A DNA stretch of 56,967 nucleotides from positions 1-56,967 of the forward strand of contig NZ_JACAEH010000016.1 of the NCBI RefSeq assembly GCF_013388945.1, in the 5' to 3' direction. The stretch comes from Nitrososphaera sp. (GTDB taxonomy: Archaea; Thermoproteota; Nitrososphaeria; Nitrososphaerales; Nitrososphaeraceae). Shown here piece after piece: positions 32,269-39,438 of this stretch (positions are counted from its first letter, which is position 1; the number at the start of each line of letters is the position of its first letter). The notes beneath the pieces were generated by a model. It was not told the DNA's origin. It was given only the letters and a program-made list of their open reading frames with translations, and made no database searches. The position numbers were made by a program, and so were the translations under genes.

Positions 32269-33349
32269 GCACCATCACCGTCGCAGAAGACCCTGCGGCT
32301 GCAAGGTTGTGCACAATGCCGGTCCTGCATCCGCCGACCTGCCTCTTGCCTGCGCGCCCCTGAAGTTGTAACGCGACTTCTGTTACTTGTGCTACGCCGG
32401 TTGCGCCGACTGGATGGCCGCAGCCGAGTATGCCGCCGCGTGTGTTGATGGCAATTTCGTCCTGATCGACGAACCTGCCCCCCTTGCCCCTTGGAGCAAA
32501 CCCGACATCCTCGTAGGCGATTATCTCAAGTATCGTAAACGCGTCGTGCAGCTCGGCAATGTCGACCTGTGACGGCTTTATCCCGGCCATCGAATACGCT
32601 TCTTTTGCCGCCTTTCTTGCGGTGTCAAGCTCCGTAAGGTCGCCGGCGCTTGCAAAGCTGGCCCCGTTTGTCTGCTGGCCTATCCCGTTTATCCAGACAG
32701 GTTCCTCTGTTTTTTTTGCCTTTTTTTCTGAAAACAAAAGCACTGCAGACGCCCCGTCGCACGGGGCAGAGCAGTCTAGCAGTTTTATGGGGTCGGCTAT
32801 TTTTTTTGAATTCATGACGTCGTGCAGGCTCACGGGCTTGCGGAACAGCGCGTTAGGGTTTTTTGCTGCATTTTTGTGGTTCTTGACAGACACCTGCGCC
32901 ATCTGTTCCTCAGTCGTGCCGTACCGTCTCATGTGTGCCCGGGCAAACATGGACGCCCAGTGGACTGGAAAGTTGAACGAACCCCTGGTAAGGTCCCAGA
33001 CGAGCCTGTTTCCCGCGCTTGTCGCCTTTTCAACGCCAACAACAAGCGCCGATTCGCACAGGCCAGACGCTATGAGCGAGTACGCGGACGCGATGGCGTT
33101 TGTGCCGGAATTGCAGAGGTTGTCGACCCTGTGCGATACTTTTGGTTTTATGCCAAGCATTTCAGAGACGATGGTCGAGCTGTACTGGTCGGTAGCACAG
33201 GTGGACACCAGAACCGCGTCCACCTGTTTGCCTATCCCGCTTTCCAGGAGAACTTTGATAGAAGGCTCGCAGGCAAGCTCGAATATGGATTTGCCCGACT
33301 CTTTTGTGAACTGAGACGAGGAGGCCGAGGCGATAGCTACCCTTGGCAA
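32258..33349 (-). CDS. Thiolase (acetyl-CoA C-acetyltransferase-like)
   Basis: 363 residues, archaeal SCP-x-like thiolase. The nucleophile Cys79 is in VDNLCNSGTNAIASA; the catalytic His pair is in AELHDAFT and GCGHPVGATG. The second cysteine region is VGGCRTGIVHN. With DUF35 it may make or cleave acetoacetyl-CoA, serving the last step of the 3-hydroxypropionate/4-hydroxybutyrate cycle or the mevalonate pathway; HMG-CoA synthase is not adjacent, so the role is open. The start is TTG 33349, one base after the LLM gene stop. Confidence 0.9.
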   Translation of the reverse strand: MPRVAIASASSSQFTKESGKSIFELACEPSIKVLLESGIGKQVDAVLVSTCATDQYSSTIVSEMLGIKPKVSHRVDNLCNSGTNAIASAYSLIASGLCESALVVGVEKATSAGNRLVWDLTRGSFNFPVHWASMFARAHMRRYGTTEEQMAQVSVKNHKNAAKNPNALFRKPVSLHDVMNSKKIADPIKLLDCSAPCDGASAVLLFSEKKAKKTEEPVWINGIGQQTNGASFASAGDLTELDTARKAAKEAYSMAGIKPSQVDIAELHDAFTILEIIAYEDVGFAPRGKGGRFVDQDEIAINTRGGILGCGHPVGATGVAQVTEVALQLQGRAGKRQVGGCRTGIVHNLAAAGSSATVMVLGV

Positions 33350-33350
33350 T

Positions 33351-34316
33351 CTAAAAGGTTGACAACATTTCCCTAAATGAACCTTCTGCGTCCTTTACAG
33401 GGTTGACCTGCATTATGGGCAGGGTGACGCCTGCTTCAACAAACCTTGACAGTGCCTTTCTGCAGTCCTGGCGCGTCCCGCACACGGAAAGCGAGTCGAG
33501 CATCCTGTCTGTCACAGCATTTGTTCCGTTGCCTCCCTTGCCGTACTCTTGCTTTATTTTTTCCACTTCGGCGGCAAAGCCGTTTTCTGCGAGAAACTTG
33601 CTGTAGTATTTTCCGACTGCGACGTAGAACGCAAGAGTCTTTGCCGCGCGCCTGCGCGCGTCTTCCGGATCATCATCAGACACGGCGCAGATGAGAGAAA
33701 GCGCTATCTCAAACTGCCTGCCGGCACTGGCCCGCCTTATTTCTGCAACGGTCTTTTTCAGCTCGTCAAGAGGCCGCAAGTAAAGTATGACGCCGTCTGC
33801 AAGCTCGCACGCAAGCGATACCATTTTCTTGTTCACCGCAGCCATGAAGACGGGTACGTGCTTTCTTGTTGGCGAATTCAGCATCTTGAAATTGCTTGCC
33901 CTGAAGAATTTTCCATCATAGTTGACCCTTTCGCCGGAGGTCATGAGGTTGAGGCACTCTACAAACTCGCGCATCCTGCTGACAGGCTTTTCAAACTTGG
34001 CGCCGTGCCAGTTCTCCACAATTGCCTCCGTACTCGAGCCTACGCCAATAACTGCCCTGTTGCCAGAAAGCATGTCAAGCGTGGCTGCGCCCATCGCAAC
34101 AGTCGCAGGCGTCCTCGAAAATATGCTGACTATGGATGTCCCCAGCCTGACTCTTTTTGTTATCTGCGAAATAGCGCCAAGTGTCGCAAACGACTCGCGG
34201 CCCCACGATTCTGGAACCCACACAGAATCGACATCGTCCTTTGCGTCGGCAAGCCTTGCACAGGTGAGCACCTCGCTGGCAGAAAGCAGTGGCCCGAGGC
34301 TGTATCCTACCCTCAT
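33351..34316 (-). CDS. LLM-class (F420/FMN-dependent) oxidoreductase
   Basis: 321 residues of the luciferase-like TIM-barrel family, closest in look to methylene-tetrahydromethanopterin reductase-type proteins: DVDSVWVPESWGRESFATLG, RVRLGTSIVSIFSRTPATVAM, NRAVIGVGSSTEAIVENWHG. Likely uses F420, which Thaumarchaeota make. Its substrate is unknown. ATGA overlap with the nucleotidyltransferase gene upstream and one base to the thiolase downstream. Confidence 0.87.
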   Translation of the reverse strand: MRVGYSLGPLLSASEVLTCARLADAKDDVDSVWVPESWGRESFATLGAISQITKRVRLGTSIVSIFSRTPATVAMGAATLDMLSGNRAVIGVGSSTEAIVENWHGAKFEKPVSRMREFVECLNLMTSGERVNYDGKFFRASNFKMLNSPTRKHVPVFMAAVNKKMVSLACELADGVILYLRPLDELKKTVAEIRRASAGRQFEIALSLICAVSDDDPEDARRRAAKTLAFYVAVGKYYSKFLAENGFAAEVEKIKQEYGKGGNGTNAVTDRMLDSLSVCGTRQDCRKALSRFVEAGVTLPIMQVNPVKDAEGSFREMLSTF

Positions 34317-35008
34317 GAGATGTGCGCAGCCTGCATTTCCTTGGCGGCCTCTTCGATGTCCTTGTGCGAGTCAATCGAGCGCCAGAAGACGTCCTCGTAG
34401 AGGGCAGACTTGAGCTTGCCCTCCTTTGCCAGCGCGGGCAATGCCGTTACTTCTATGTTGCCGCTGTCTGGCAGGTACGAAAAGATCTCGCTTTCAAAAT
34501 GGTAGACGCCGGCGTTTATCCACTTGTCCTTTATCCTAGGCTTTTCAACAAAGCCTAATACCTTGGCGTTCTTGTCCACCTCGACCACGCCGTAGGGGCT
34601 CCTGAGCGGCACCAGCGCAAGCGAGTGCGAGCTTCCGCTGTCTCGCAGCATCTTGGGGTCTAGGTTTGTCAGTATGTCGCCGTTTACCATGAAAAACTCT
34701 TTCTGGCCTGACAGCAACCCTTCCGCGTTCTTGAGCGCGCCGCCAGTACCGAGCGGTTCTTCCTCAACCGCGTACCCCACTTTAACTCCAAGCCTGCTTC
34801 CGCTGCCTATGTGGTTTATGATGTGTTCTTTCAGGTAGCCTACGCAGATGATGAATTCCTTGATGCCGTTGCTTGCAAGCCACTTTATCTGCCACTCTAT
34901 TATCGGGAGGTTGAGGACCTCTATCATGGGTTTTGGCATCTCGTCGGTCAATGGCCTCAGACGCTTGCCAAAGCCTCCTGCAAGAATAACTGCCTTCACG
35001 GTTTTCAT
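34313..35008 (-). CDS. Sugar-1-phosphate nucleotidyltransferase
   Basis: 231 residues with the signature AVILAGGFGKRLRPLTDEMP, KPMIEVLNLPIIEWQI, GTGGALKNAEGLL and NGDILTNLD. It resembles mannose-1-phosphate or heptose-1-phosphate guanylyltransferases and probably makes an NDP-sugar for surface glycans. No left-handed beta-helix acyltransferase tail. Its place in an operon with LLM and thiolase genes has no clear metabolic logic. Confidence 0.87.
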   Translation of the reverse strand: MKTVKAVILAGGFGKRLRPLTDEMPKPMIEVLNLPIIEWQIKWLASNGIKEFIICVGYLKEHIINHIGSGSRLGVKVGYAVEEEPLGTGGALKNAEGLLSGQKEFFMVNGDILTNLDPKMLRDSGSSHSLALVPLRSPYGVVEVDKNAKVLGFVEKPRIKDKWINAGVYHFESEIFSYLPDSGNIEVTALPALAKEGKLKSALYEDVFWRSIDSHKDIEEAAKEMQAAHIS

Positions 35009-35022
35009 TTGACGCTTGTTTG

Positions 35023-35157
35023 TTATAAAACATTATCTGGCTCGGTCAGGAGCCAGTGGATCTGCTGGTAGCACTCGGTGCACACTTCTCTGTCGCCGGT
35101 GTGGACGCAGCTGTGGATCCTGTCAACTTTTGCGCCACAGCGCGAGCAGGAAGGCAA
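35023..35157 (-). CDS. Tiny zinc-ribbon protein (44 residues)
   Basis: TTG 35157 directly follows the stop of the membrane protein gene and opens a 44-residue frame with CSRC near the start and CTEC about 20 residues later, then YQQIHWLL. Coupled translation with the upstream gene is likely. It resembles the tiny gene at 10635 (TGD-x-CxECxQ-x-H). Function unknown. Confidence 0.65.
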   Translation of the reverse strand: MPSCSRCGAKVDRIHSCVHTGDREVCTECYQQIHWLLTEPDNVL

Positions 35158-35583
35158 CTACCTCGTTGCCTGCTCTTTTCTGCCGGCTACGCGCCTGTCA
35201 GTTGCAGCCTTCCATCCGCCGAGGCCCACCAGTATTGCGCCCATAGCAATAGTGGAACTGATGGTGCGCATGGCGCCTTCGGCATTCTCGGAGGCAAGCG
35301 CGCCCTGTCCGATGAGCACGAGCATACCTGCTATTATGAGTCCGCCGTTCACGAACAAAAGTGCTGTTATTATGCCGGACGGTTCTTTTCGTGCAATCAC
35401 AAACGCCGCTATGGACATTATGACAGCGCCTCCGCCCAGGCCCGCTCCGCGCGTCGCCTCGTCAAGCGGAAGAAATCCTGTGCCACTTGGGCTTGAGGCA
35501 GCGGCGGCTGCGTCTGCGCCGTATATTATCAAGAGGGCCAGAGAAACTGCAAGGAGCCCTACTGAAACCTGCACCTTGGACAT
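35158..35583 (-). CDS. Small integral membrane protein, unknown function
   Basis: 141 residues with about four hydrophobic helices (roughly 5-22, 45-65, 70-92 and 102-120) and a basic C-terminal tail. ATG 35583 is 25 nt from a TATA element shared with the divergent gene at 35636, so it is leaderless. First gene of the minus-strand unit that runs to 31537. Confidence 0.75.
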   Translation of the reverse strand: MSKVQVSVGLLAVSLALLIIYGADAAAAASSPSGTGFLPLDEATRGAGLGGGAVIMSIAAFVIARKEPSGIITALLFVNGGLIIAGMLVLIGQGALASENAEGAMRTISSTIAMGAILVGLGGWKAATDRRVAGRKEQATR

Positions 35584-35603
35584 TACAAAATTATCGCAAT
35601 CAG

Positions 35604-35612
35604 ATTTAATAA
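35604..35612. promoter_or_regulatory. Bidirectional TATA core between two leaderless genes
   Basis: ATTTAATAA reads as a TATA box on both strands. Its centre (about 35608) is 25 nt from ATG 35583 on the minus strand and 28 nt from TTG 35636 on the plus strand. Only about 52 bp separate the two start codons, so one core element may serve both genes, which would exclude simultaneous initiation. Confidence 0.55.
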
Positions 35613-35635
35613 ACCTACTCTGTTCCAAGAGAGCG

Positions 35636-36163
35636 TTGTCTGCAGATGTCAAGGAAGTGCTGTATTCTGTCATAGACGGAATCGGGCGTGGCAAGATAAG
35701 GGCAGAGGTGTCTGCAGACGTTTCCGCGTCCAAGAGGTACTGCGAGGAAATTACTGAAAAATGCGTCAGGGCGCTTGGCAGCCAGACAGACGACGAGACT
35801 CTGGGTACCCTTTGCGAGGCGCTCCTGCACTTCATGCTCACCGCGTCGCTTTTGCCTTCCGAAAGAAAGGTGACGGTAAACGGCGTCGAGATAAGCGTCG
35901 TCGTCCCATCTGTGAAAAGCCTTGCAAAAGACCCTTCAAAGTCTCTGGTAATCCAGGTGGTCAAGGACGGCACTTTACAGCGCGTGAGGGAGGCAGAAAA
36001 GGTACAGCCAGTCCCGGACAACCTGTGGGTCGTTTCCGCAAGACCCATCGACACGGATCACAAAAACTATGCGCTAAATGGCAAATATTCTTCCATAATA
36101 TCTGACATCCGCGCGTTCTTGCAGGACAAGGGAGTCAGCAGCTTGAAGATGCTGCACGGCTAG
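35636..36163 (+). CDS. Hypothetical protein (175 residues)
   Basis: Soluble protein without a recognised domain. Start TTG 35636 (SADVKEVLYSVIDGIGRGK) is fixed by the TATA element 28 nt upstream. Segments: RYCEEITEKCVRALGSQTDD, VTVNGVEISVVVPSVKSLAK and DNLWVVSARPIDTDHKNYA. The middle part looks like a mixed alpha/beta fold, perhaps nuclease-like, but no catalytic motif is certain. Its stop overlaps the bioD stop by 4 bases in convergent orientation. Confidence 0.7.
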   Translation: MSADVKEVLYSVIDGIGRGKIRAEVSADVSASKRYCEEITEKCVRALGSQTDDETLGTLCEALLHFMLTASLLPSERKVTVNGVEISVVVPSVKSLAKDPSKSLVIQVVKDGTLQRVREAEKVQPVPDNLWVVSARPIDTDHKNYALNGKYSSIISDIRAFLQDKGVSSLKMLHG

Positions 36164-36855
36164 CCAAGTATCCTGTCGACTGCGCCCTGCCTTTCAAGCG
36201 CGCCTGCGGCCTGCTTGTAGTTCGGCTTTTTCATGAGAGGCACGGTGGCAAGGAGCGGAACAGACGCAAGGCGCTGCAGCATCTGGGGCGTATTTTTCTC
36301 TACCGCATCCGGTTTTTGCGGCATCATGTTGACTATCAGGCCGGCGATGTCAAGGCCAAACTCCCTGCACACCCTGACAGTGAGAAGGGTGTGGTTCATG
36401 GTTCCGAGCTTTGGCGTCGTGACTATGACTACAGGCAGGCCCAGAAGCCGGGCAAAATCCGCGACAAACTCGCTTTCTGTCAGGGGCACCATTATGCCAC
36501 CTATGCCCTCCACCACCACAAAGCCATGCTTTATGCCGAGCTTTTTCAGAGGGAAAAGCGCGCCGTGTACGTCGGCTGCAGGTTTTTTCAGGACCTGCGC
36601 GGCCATGAGCGGTGCGGCAGGGACCTTGAAAAAGAAGGGGTTCAGCTCCTCGTCAGATTCCGTCGCGCCTGACGCCTCTGCAAGCATCGCGGTGTCGTGC
36701 GATTTGTATTTTGATGAATACACCTTCTTTCCAGTTGCAAAGGGCTTGGTTGCCGCAACGTCCACGTTGCGCTTTCTCAGCGCCCAGGCAAGCCCTGCAG
36801 AGACAAGCGTCTTGCCGACCCCTGTCCCTGTCCCAGTCACAAACACGCCTTTCAT
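36160..36855 (-). CDS. bioD: Dethiobiotin synthetase
   Basis: Closes the ureido ring of dethiobiotin from DAPA, CO2 and ATP. 231 residues from ATG 36855. P-loop GTGTGVGKTLVSAGLAWALR at residues 7-26, KPFATGK, and VVVEGIGGIMVPLTE. Upstream in-frame starts at 36864 and 36927 would add sequence that runs into bioA. Divergent from bioA with 16 bases between starts, so control is probably shared. Confidence 0.93.
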   Translation of the reverse strand: MKGVFVTGTGTGVGKTLVSAGLAWALRKRNVDVAATKPFATGKKVYSSKYKSHDTAMLAEASGATESDEELNPFFFKVPAAPLMAAQVLKKPAADVHGALFPLKKLGIKHGFVVVEGIGGIMVPLTESEFVADFARLLGLPVVIVTTPKLGTMNHTLLTVRVCREFGLDIAGLIVNMMPQKPDAVEKNTPQMLQRLASVPLLATVPLMKKPNYKQAAGALERQGAVDRILG

Positions 36856-36871
36856 GGAAATCATTAGATAG

Positions 36872-38230
36872 ATGGCACGGTTGGATTTAACTGAATTGAG
36901 CGGCCCACGCCTCGACGAGGCAGACAAGCGGTTTGTGTGGCACCCCTATACCCAGATGAGCGAGTGGGAGAGGAGCGACAACAGGGTGATAGTGAGGGGA
37001 GAGGGCTTTTACCTGGTAGACAGCGAGGGGCGGCGCTACCTCGACGGGACAGCCAGCATGTGGTGCAACGTATGGGGCCACGGGCCAAACGAGGTCGTAG
37101 ACGCAATGCGCGACCAGCTGAGCAAGCTGCAGCACTCGACGCTTTTCGGGCTTGCAAGCGGGCCCTCGACTGCGCTTGCAGAGAAGCTGGTGAAACTTGC
37201 AAAGGGGATGGACCGCGTGTTTTACACGGACAACGGCTCGACTGCAATAGAGGCGGCGATGAAGATGGCGCTGCAGTACTGGCGCAACAGGGGAAAGCCG
37301 AGAAAAGAGTTTGTCTCGCTTGAGCGAGGCTATCACGGCGACACTGCAGGTGCCATGTCGGTAGGCTACATCGAGCAGTTTTTTGGCGCGTACAGGCCGA
37401 TTCTGAAAAAAGTGCACAGGGTCCCAGGCCCGCTCCTGTACAAAAGCGGGTTTGAAGACGAGCGCGACCTGGTGGAGCACTGCCTCGAACAGACCGAGAA
37501 GACGTTGAGGAAATTGCGAGGCAAATGTGCGGCGCTTGTGATGGAATCTGGCGCGCAGATAGCCGGCGGTGTGGTCATTTACCCTGACAGATACCAGAAG
37601 AAAATGTCGGAGCTGTGCGAAAAGCACGACACGCTTTTGATACTTGACGAGATTGCCACCGGCTTTGGGAGGCTCGGCAACATGACAGAGTACACGGCGC
37701 AAAGGTCAAAGCCCGACATCGTCTGCTTTGGAAAGGCGCTCACTGCAGGGTATTTCCCTCTGGCAGTCGCGCTTGCAAGAAAAGAAGTCTACGACGCGTT
37801 CTTGGGGAAATATTCTGAGAACAAACATCTCTACCACGGCCACACGTTCACCGGCCACCCTGTCGGCTGCGCGGCCGCGCTTGCAAACCTTGAACTCTAC
37901 GAAAAGCGCAACCTGATGCAACAGATTAAGGATAATTCGCAGTACCTGCAGTCAAGGATGCGCGAATTCGAAGAAATAGGCATAGTGGCAGACGTCAGGC
38001 ATAAGGGCCTGCTTGCAGGCATAGAGCTGGCAAGAAACGGCAAGCCGCTCTACCTCAAGAAGGAGAGGTTCGGGCAGTTCGTCGCACGAGAGTCGCTCAG
38101 GATGGGTGTGCACCTCAGGACGCTTGGCAACATCATGGTCGTAATACCGCCGCTTGCAATCGACAGGAACAGCCTGGAAAAGCTGGTGGACACCCACCTG
38201 GAACTGGCAAAAAAGGCCGAAAAACTGTAG
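36872..38230 (+). CDS. bioA: Adenosylmethionine-8-amino-7-oxononanoate aminotransferase
   Basis: PLP enzyme making DAPA from KAPA with SAM as amino donor. 452 residues: FVWHPYTQMSEWERSDN, WCNVWGHGPNEVVDAMRDQL, TDNGSTAIEAAMKMALQYW, LLILDEIATGFGR and the PLP lysine in CFGKALTAGYFPLAV. Ends one base before the stop of the converging recombinase gene. Confidence 0.94.
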   Translation: MARLDLTELSGPRLDEADKRFVWHPYTQMSEWERSDNRVIVRGEGFYLVDSEGRRYLDGTASMWCNVWGHGPNEVVDAMRDQLSKLQHSTLFGLASGPSTALAEKLVKLAKGMDRVFYTDNGSTAIEAAMKMALQYWRNRGKPRKEFVSLERGYHGDTAGAMSVGYIEQFFGAYRPILKKVHRVPGPLLYKSGFEDERDLVEHCLEQTEKTLRKLRGKCAALVMESGAQIAGGVVIYPDRYQKKMSELCEKHDTLLILDEIATGFGRLGNMTEYTAQRSKPDIVCFGKALTAGYFPLAVALARKEVYDAFLGKYSENKHLYHGHTFTGHPVGCAAALANLELYEKRNLMQQIKDNSQYLQSRMREFEEIGIVADVRHKGLLAGIELARNGKPLYLKKERFGQFVARESLRMGVHLRTLGNIMVVIPPLAIDRNSLEKLVDTHLELAKKAEKL

Positions 38231-38830
38231 CTACTTTTGGCTTATCTGGCGCAGTTCCTTGTACAGCGTCGCCTTTGAAACGCCAAGCGACCGGGCAATC
38301 GTCGCCTTTGACTGGTTTTCTGCAAGCATCGCTATGAGCCTGTCCTTGTCAAGGATTTTCTGCGGCCGGCCTATGCCTTTTCCTGCAGCACGCGCGCGCT
38401 CCATGCCGTCTTTCGTCCTCTGCACAAGCATCTCTCGCTCCCTCTCTGCGACCCACGTGAGTATTCCTATCATCAGCTTTCTCACGCTTGGCTCCGTCGT
38501 CTGCAGGAACGACTCCCTTGGAGAGCATGAGATGAGCGGCGCATACTGCTCGATGGCCTTTATGGCGTCAAGCGTGTCCCAGAATGTCCTGCCCACCCTC
38601 GACAGCTCGTAGACCAGCACGGCGTCCACCTGCGCCGATTTAACAAGTTCAAGCATGTCGCGGAAACCCCTCCTCTGGGTCGCCGGAACCCTGCCGGAAA
38701 CGGCAGAATCTTCGAAAAAGTCAAGGATCTGGTAGCCGCCGTCCTGCGCCCACTTATCAAGGACAAGTCTCTGGTTCTGCACCGTCTGCTCCTCGGTGCT
38801 CACCCGGAGGTATGCAAACGCGTATTTCAT
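38231..38830 (-). CDS. Serine site-specific recombinase (resolvase/invertase family)
   Basis: 199 residues. N-terminal catalytic domain with the nucleophile serine in YLRVSTEEQ (residue 11), the arginine-rich active site in SRVGRTFWDTLDAI, and the long E helix (RKLMIGILTWVAEREREMLV). A C-terminal Hin-like helix-turn-helix follows (ENQSKATIARSLGVSKATLY). The catalytic-then-HTH order excludes IS607 TnpA, which has the reverse. No transposase or tnpB is adjacent. It sits between bioA and bioB, followed by a 600-bp non-coding stretch, so it may be a remnant or a DNA-inversion/resolution module. Confidence 0.9.
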   Translation of the reverse strand: MKYAFAYLRVSTEEQTVQNQRLVLDKWAQDGGYQILDFFEDSAVSGRVPATQRRGFRDMLELVKSAQVDAVLVYELSRVGRTFWDTLDAIKAIEQYAPLISCSPRESFLQTTEPSVRKLMIGILTWVAEREREMLVQRTKDGMERARAAGKGIGRPQKILDKDRLIAMLAENQSKATIARSLGVSKATLYKELRQISQK

Positions 38831-39392
38831 GGCGTTTCTTGCAAGGATGCCTTAACAGAGGGTTTGTCAAAAAAGGACGATAAACTGTTCAAAAAGGGCA
38901 GCTGGAGTTATTGAACGGCAAAGATGACGGCGCCCTGAAATCAAGAGTAAAAAAACGGGGATGGTTTTCAGCCAATATAGAAAAGGACCGCTTTTTAGCC
39001 GCTTCTGGCCGGCTGCCCGCGGCGCCGATTTTCGGTTTTTCCGCATTTTGTCGTATTTGCCAGCAAGGACGCTAGCAGCAAGAAACGCCGCGGCCGTAAA
39101 CGGCAGAAAATCGCTACCAAACCCCCGCCCCGGACGGCCAAAAATGCAGGATGGCGACAAGTGTCGGGTCCCCCACCTTGCAATCATTTTGCAGCACCTA
39201 CCAGACTTTTGTTAATTGCAAGTTTTGCCATGCCGCGCCAGGAGCCAGACCAGGCTGCACCAACTGCCAGAAACAGACGCCGGGACCCCACCTTGACATC
39301 CAAAACCGCCATTTGTCAATAGACGATTTTACGCGTGTTTTTGCCCCATATTTCTAAATTCGAGTTTTGAAATATTGCCGTTTTTGGCCCAG
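38831..39392. other. Non-coding stretch upstream of bioB, next to the recombinase
   Basis: No convincing gene in about 560 bp. GTTCAA (38887-38892) and TTGAAC (38911-38916) form 6-bp inverted arms about 60 bp before the recombinase start, possibly a crossover or operator site. GGGTCCCCCACCTTG (about 39166-39180) and GGGACCCCACCTTG (about 39282-39294) form an imperfect direct repeat. A 68-codon frame at 39151-39357 has CKFC and CTNC but no other support. The 26-bp palindrome at 39349 lies at its end. Confidence 0.4.
39349..39374. repeat. 26-bp palindrome copy 2, upstream of bioB
   Basis: Arms TATTTCTAAATTC and GAGTTTTGAAATA, complementary at 11 of 13 positions. It is 19 bp upstream of the BirA-type box at bioB and closely matches the perfect copy at 41557. 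Confidence 0.6.
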
Positions 39393-39425
39393 TTGTAAAC
39401 CAAACTTTTAATTACGAGTTTACAA
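39393..39425 (+). promoter_or_regulatory. BirA-type biotin operator overlapping the bioB promoter
   Basis: TTGTAAACC, 15 bases, then AGTTTACAA. The known BirA box in bacteria and some archaea is TTGTAAACC-N14/15-GGTTTACAA, so only one base differs. The spacer holds the TATA-like TTTTAATTA, centred 30 nt before the bioB ATG, so a bound BirA-biotinyl-AMP dimer would block TBP. A BirA with an N-terminal HTH must be encoded elsewhere. Confidence 0.8.
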
Positions 39426-39438
39426 CATCGTTTCAAAA

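Noticed and set aside
35078-35635. N-terminal extension of the 175-residue hypothetical protein to about 361 residues
   Set aside because: It would run antisense through the membrane protein and zinc-ribbon genes; the TATA box at 35604-35612 places the start at TTG 35636.
35584-36054. N-terminal extension of the 141-residue membrane protein to 298 residues
   Set aside because: The extra part is antisense to the plus-strand hypothetical gene and lies upstream of the promoter; MSKVQVSVGLL at 35583 is a natural start.
38231-38830. IS607-type insertion sequence
   Set aside because: The recombinase has catalytic domain first and HTH last, opposite to IS607 TnpA, and no tnpB gene is adjacent.
38867-39215. 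Open frames on both strands (84 and 106 codons) beside the recombinase
   Set aside because: Mutually overlapping, low-information sequences with no motif or start signal.
39151-39357. 68-codon frame with CKFC and CTNC upstream of bioB
   Set aside because: It runs into the 26-bp palindrome, lacks a promoter and the first half does not look coding; kept only as part of the non-coding stretch.
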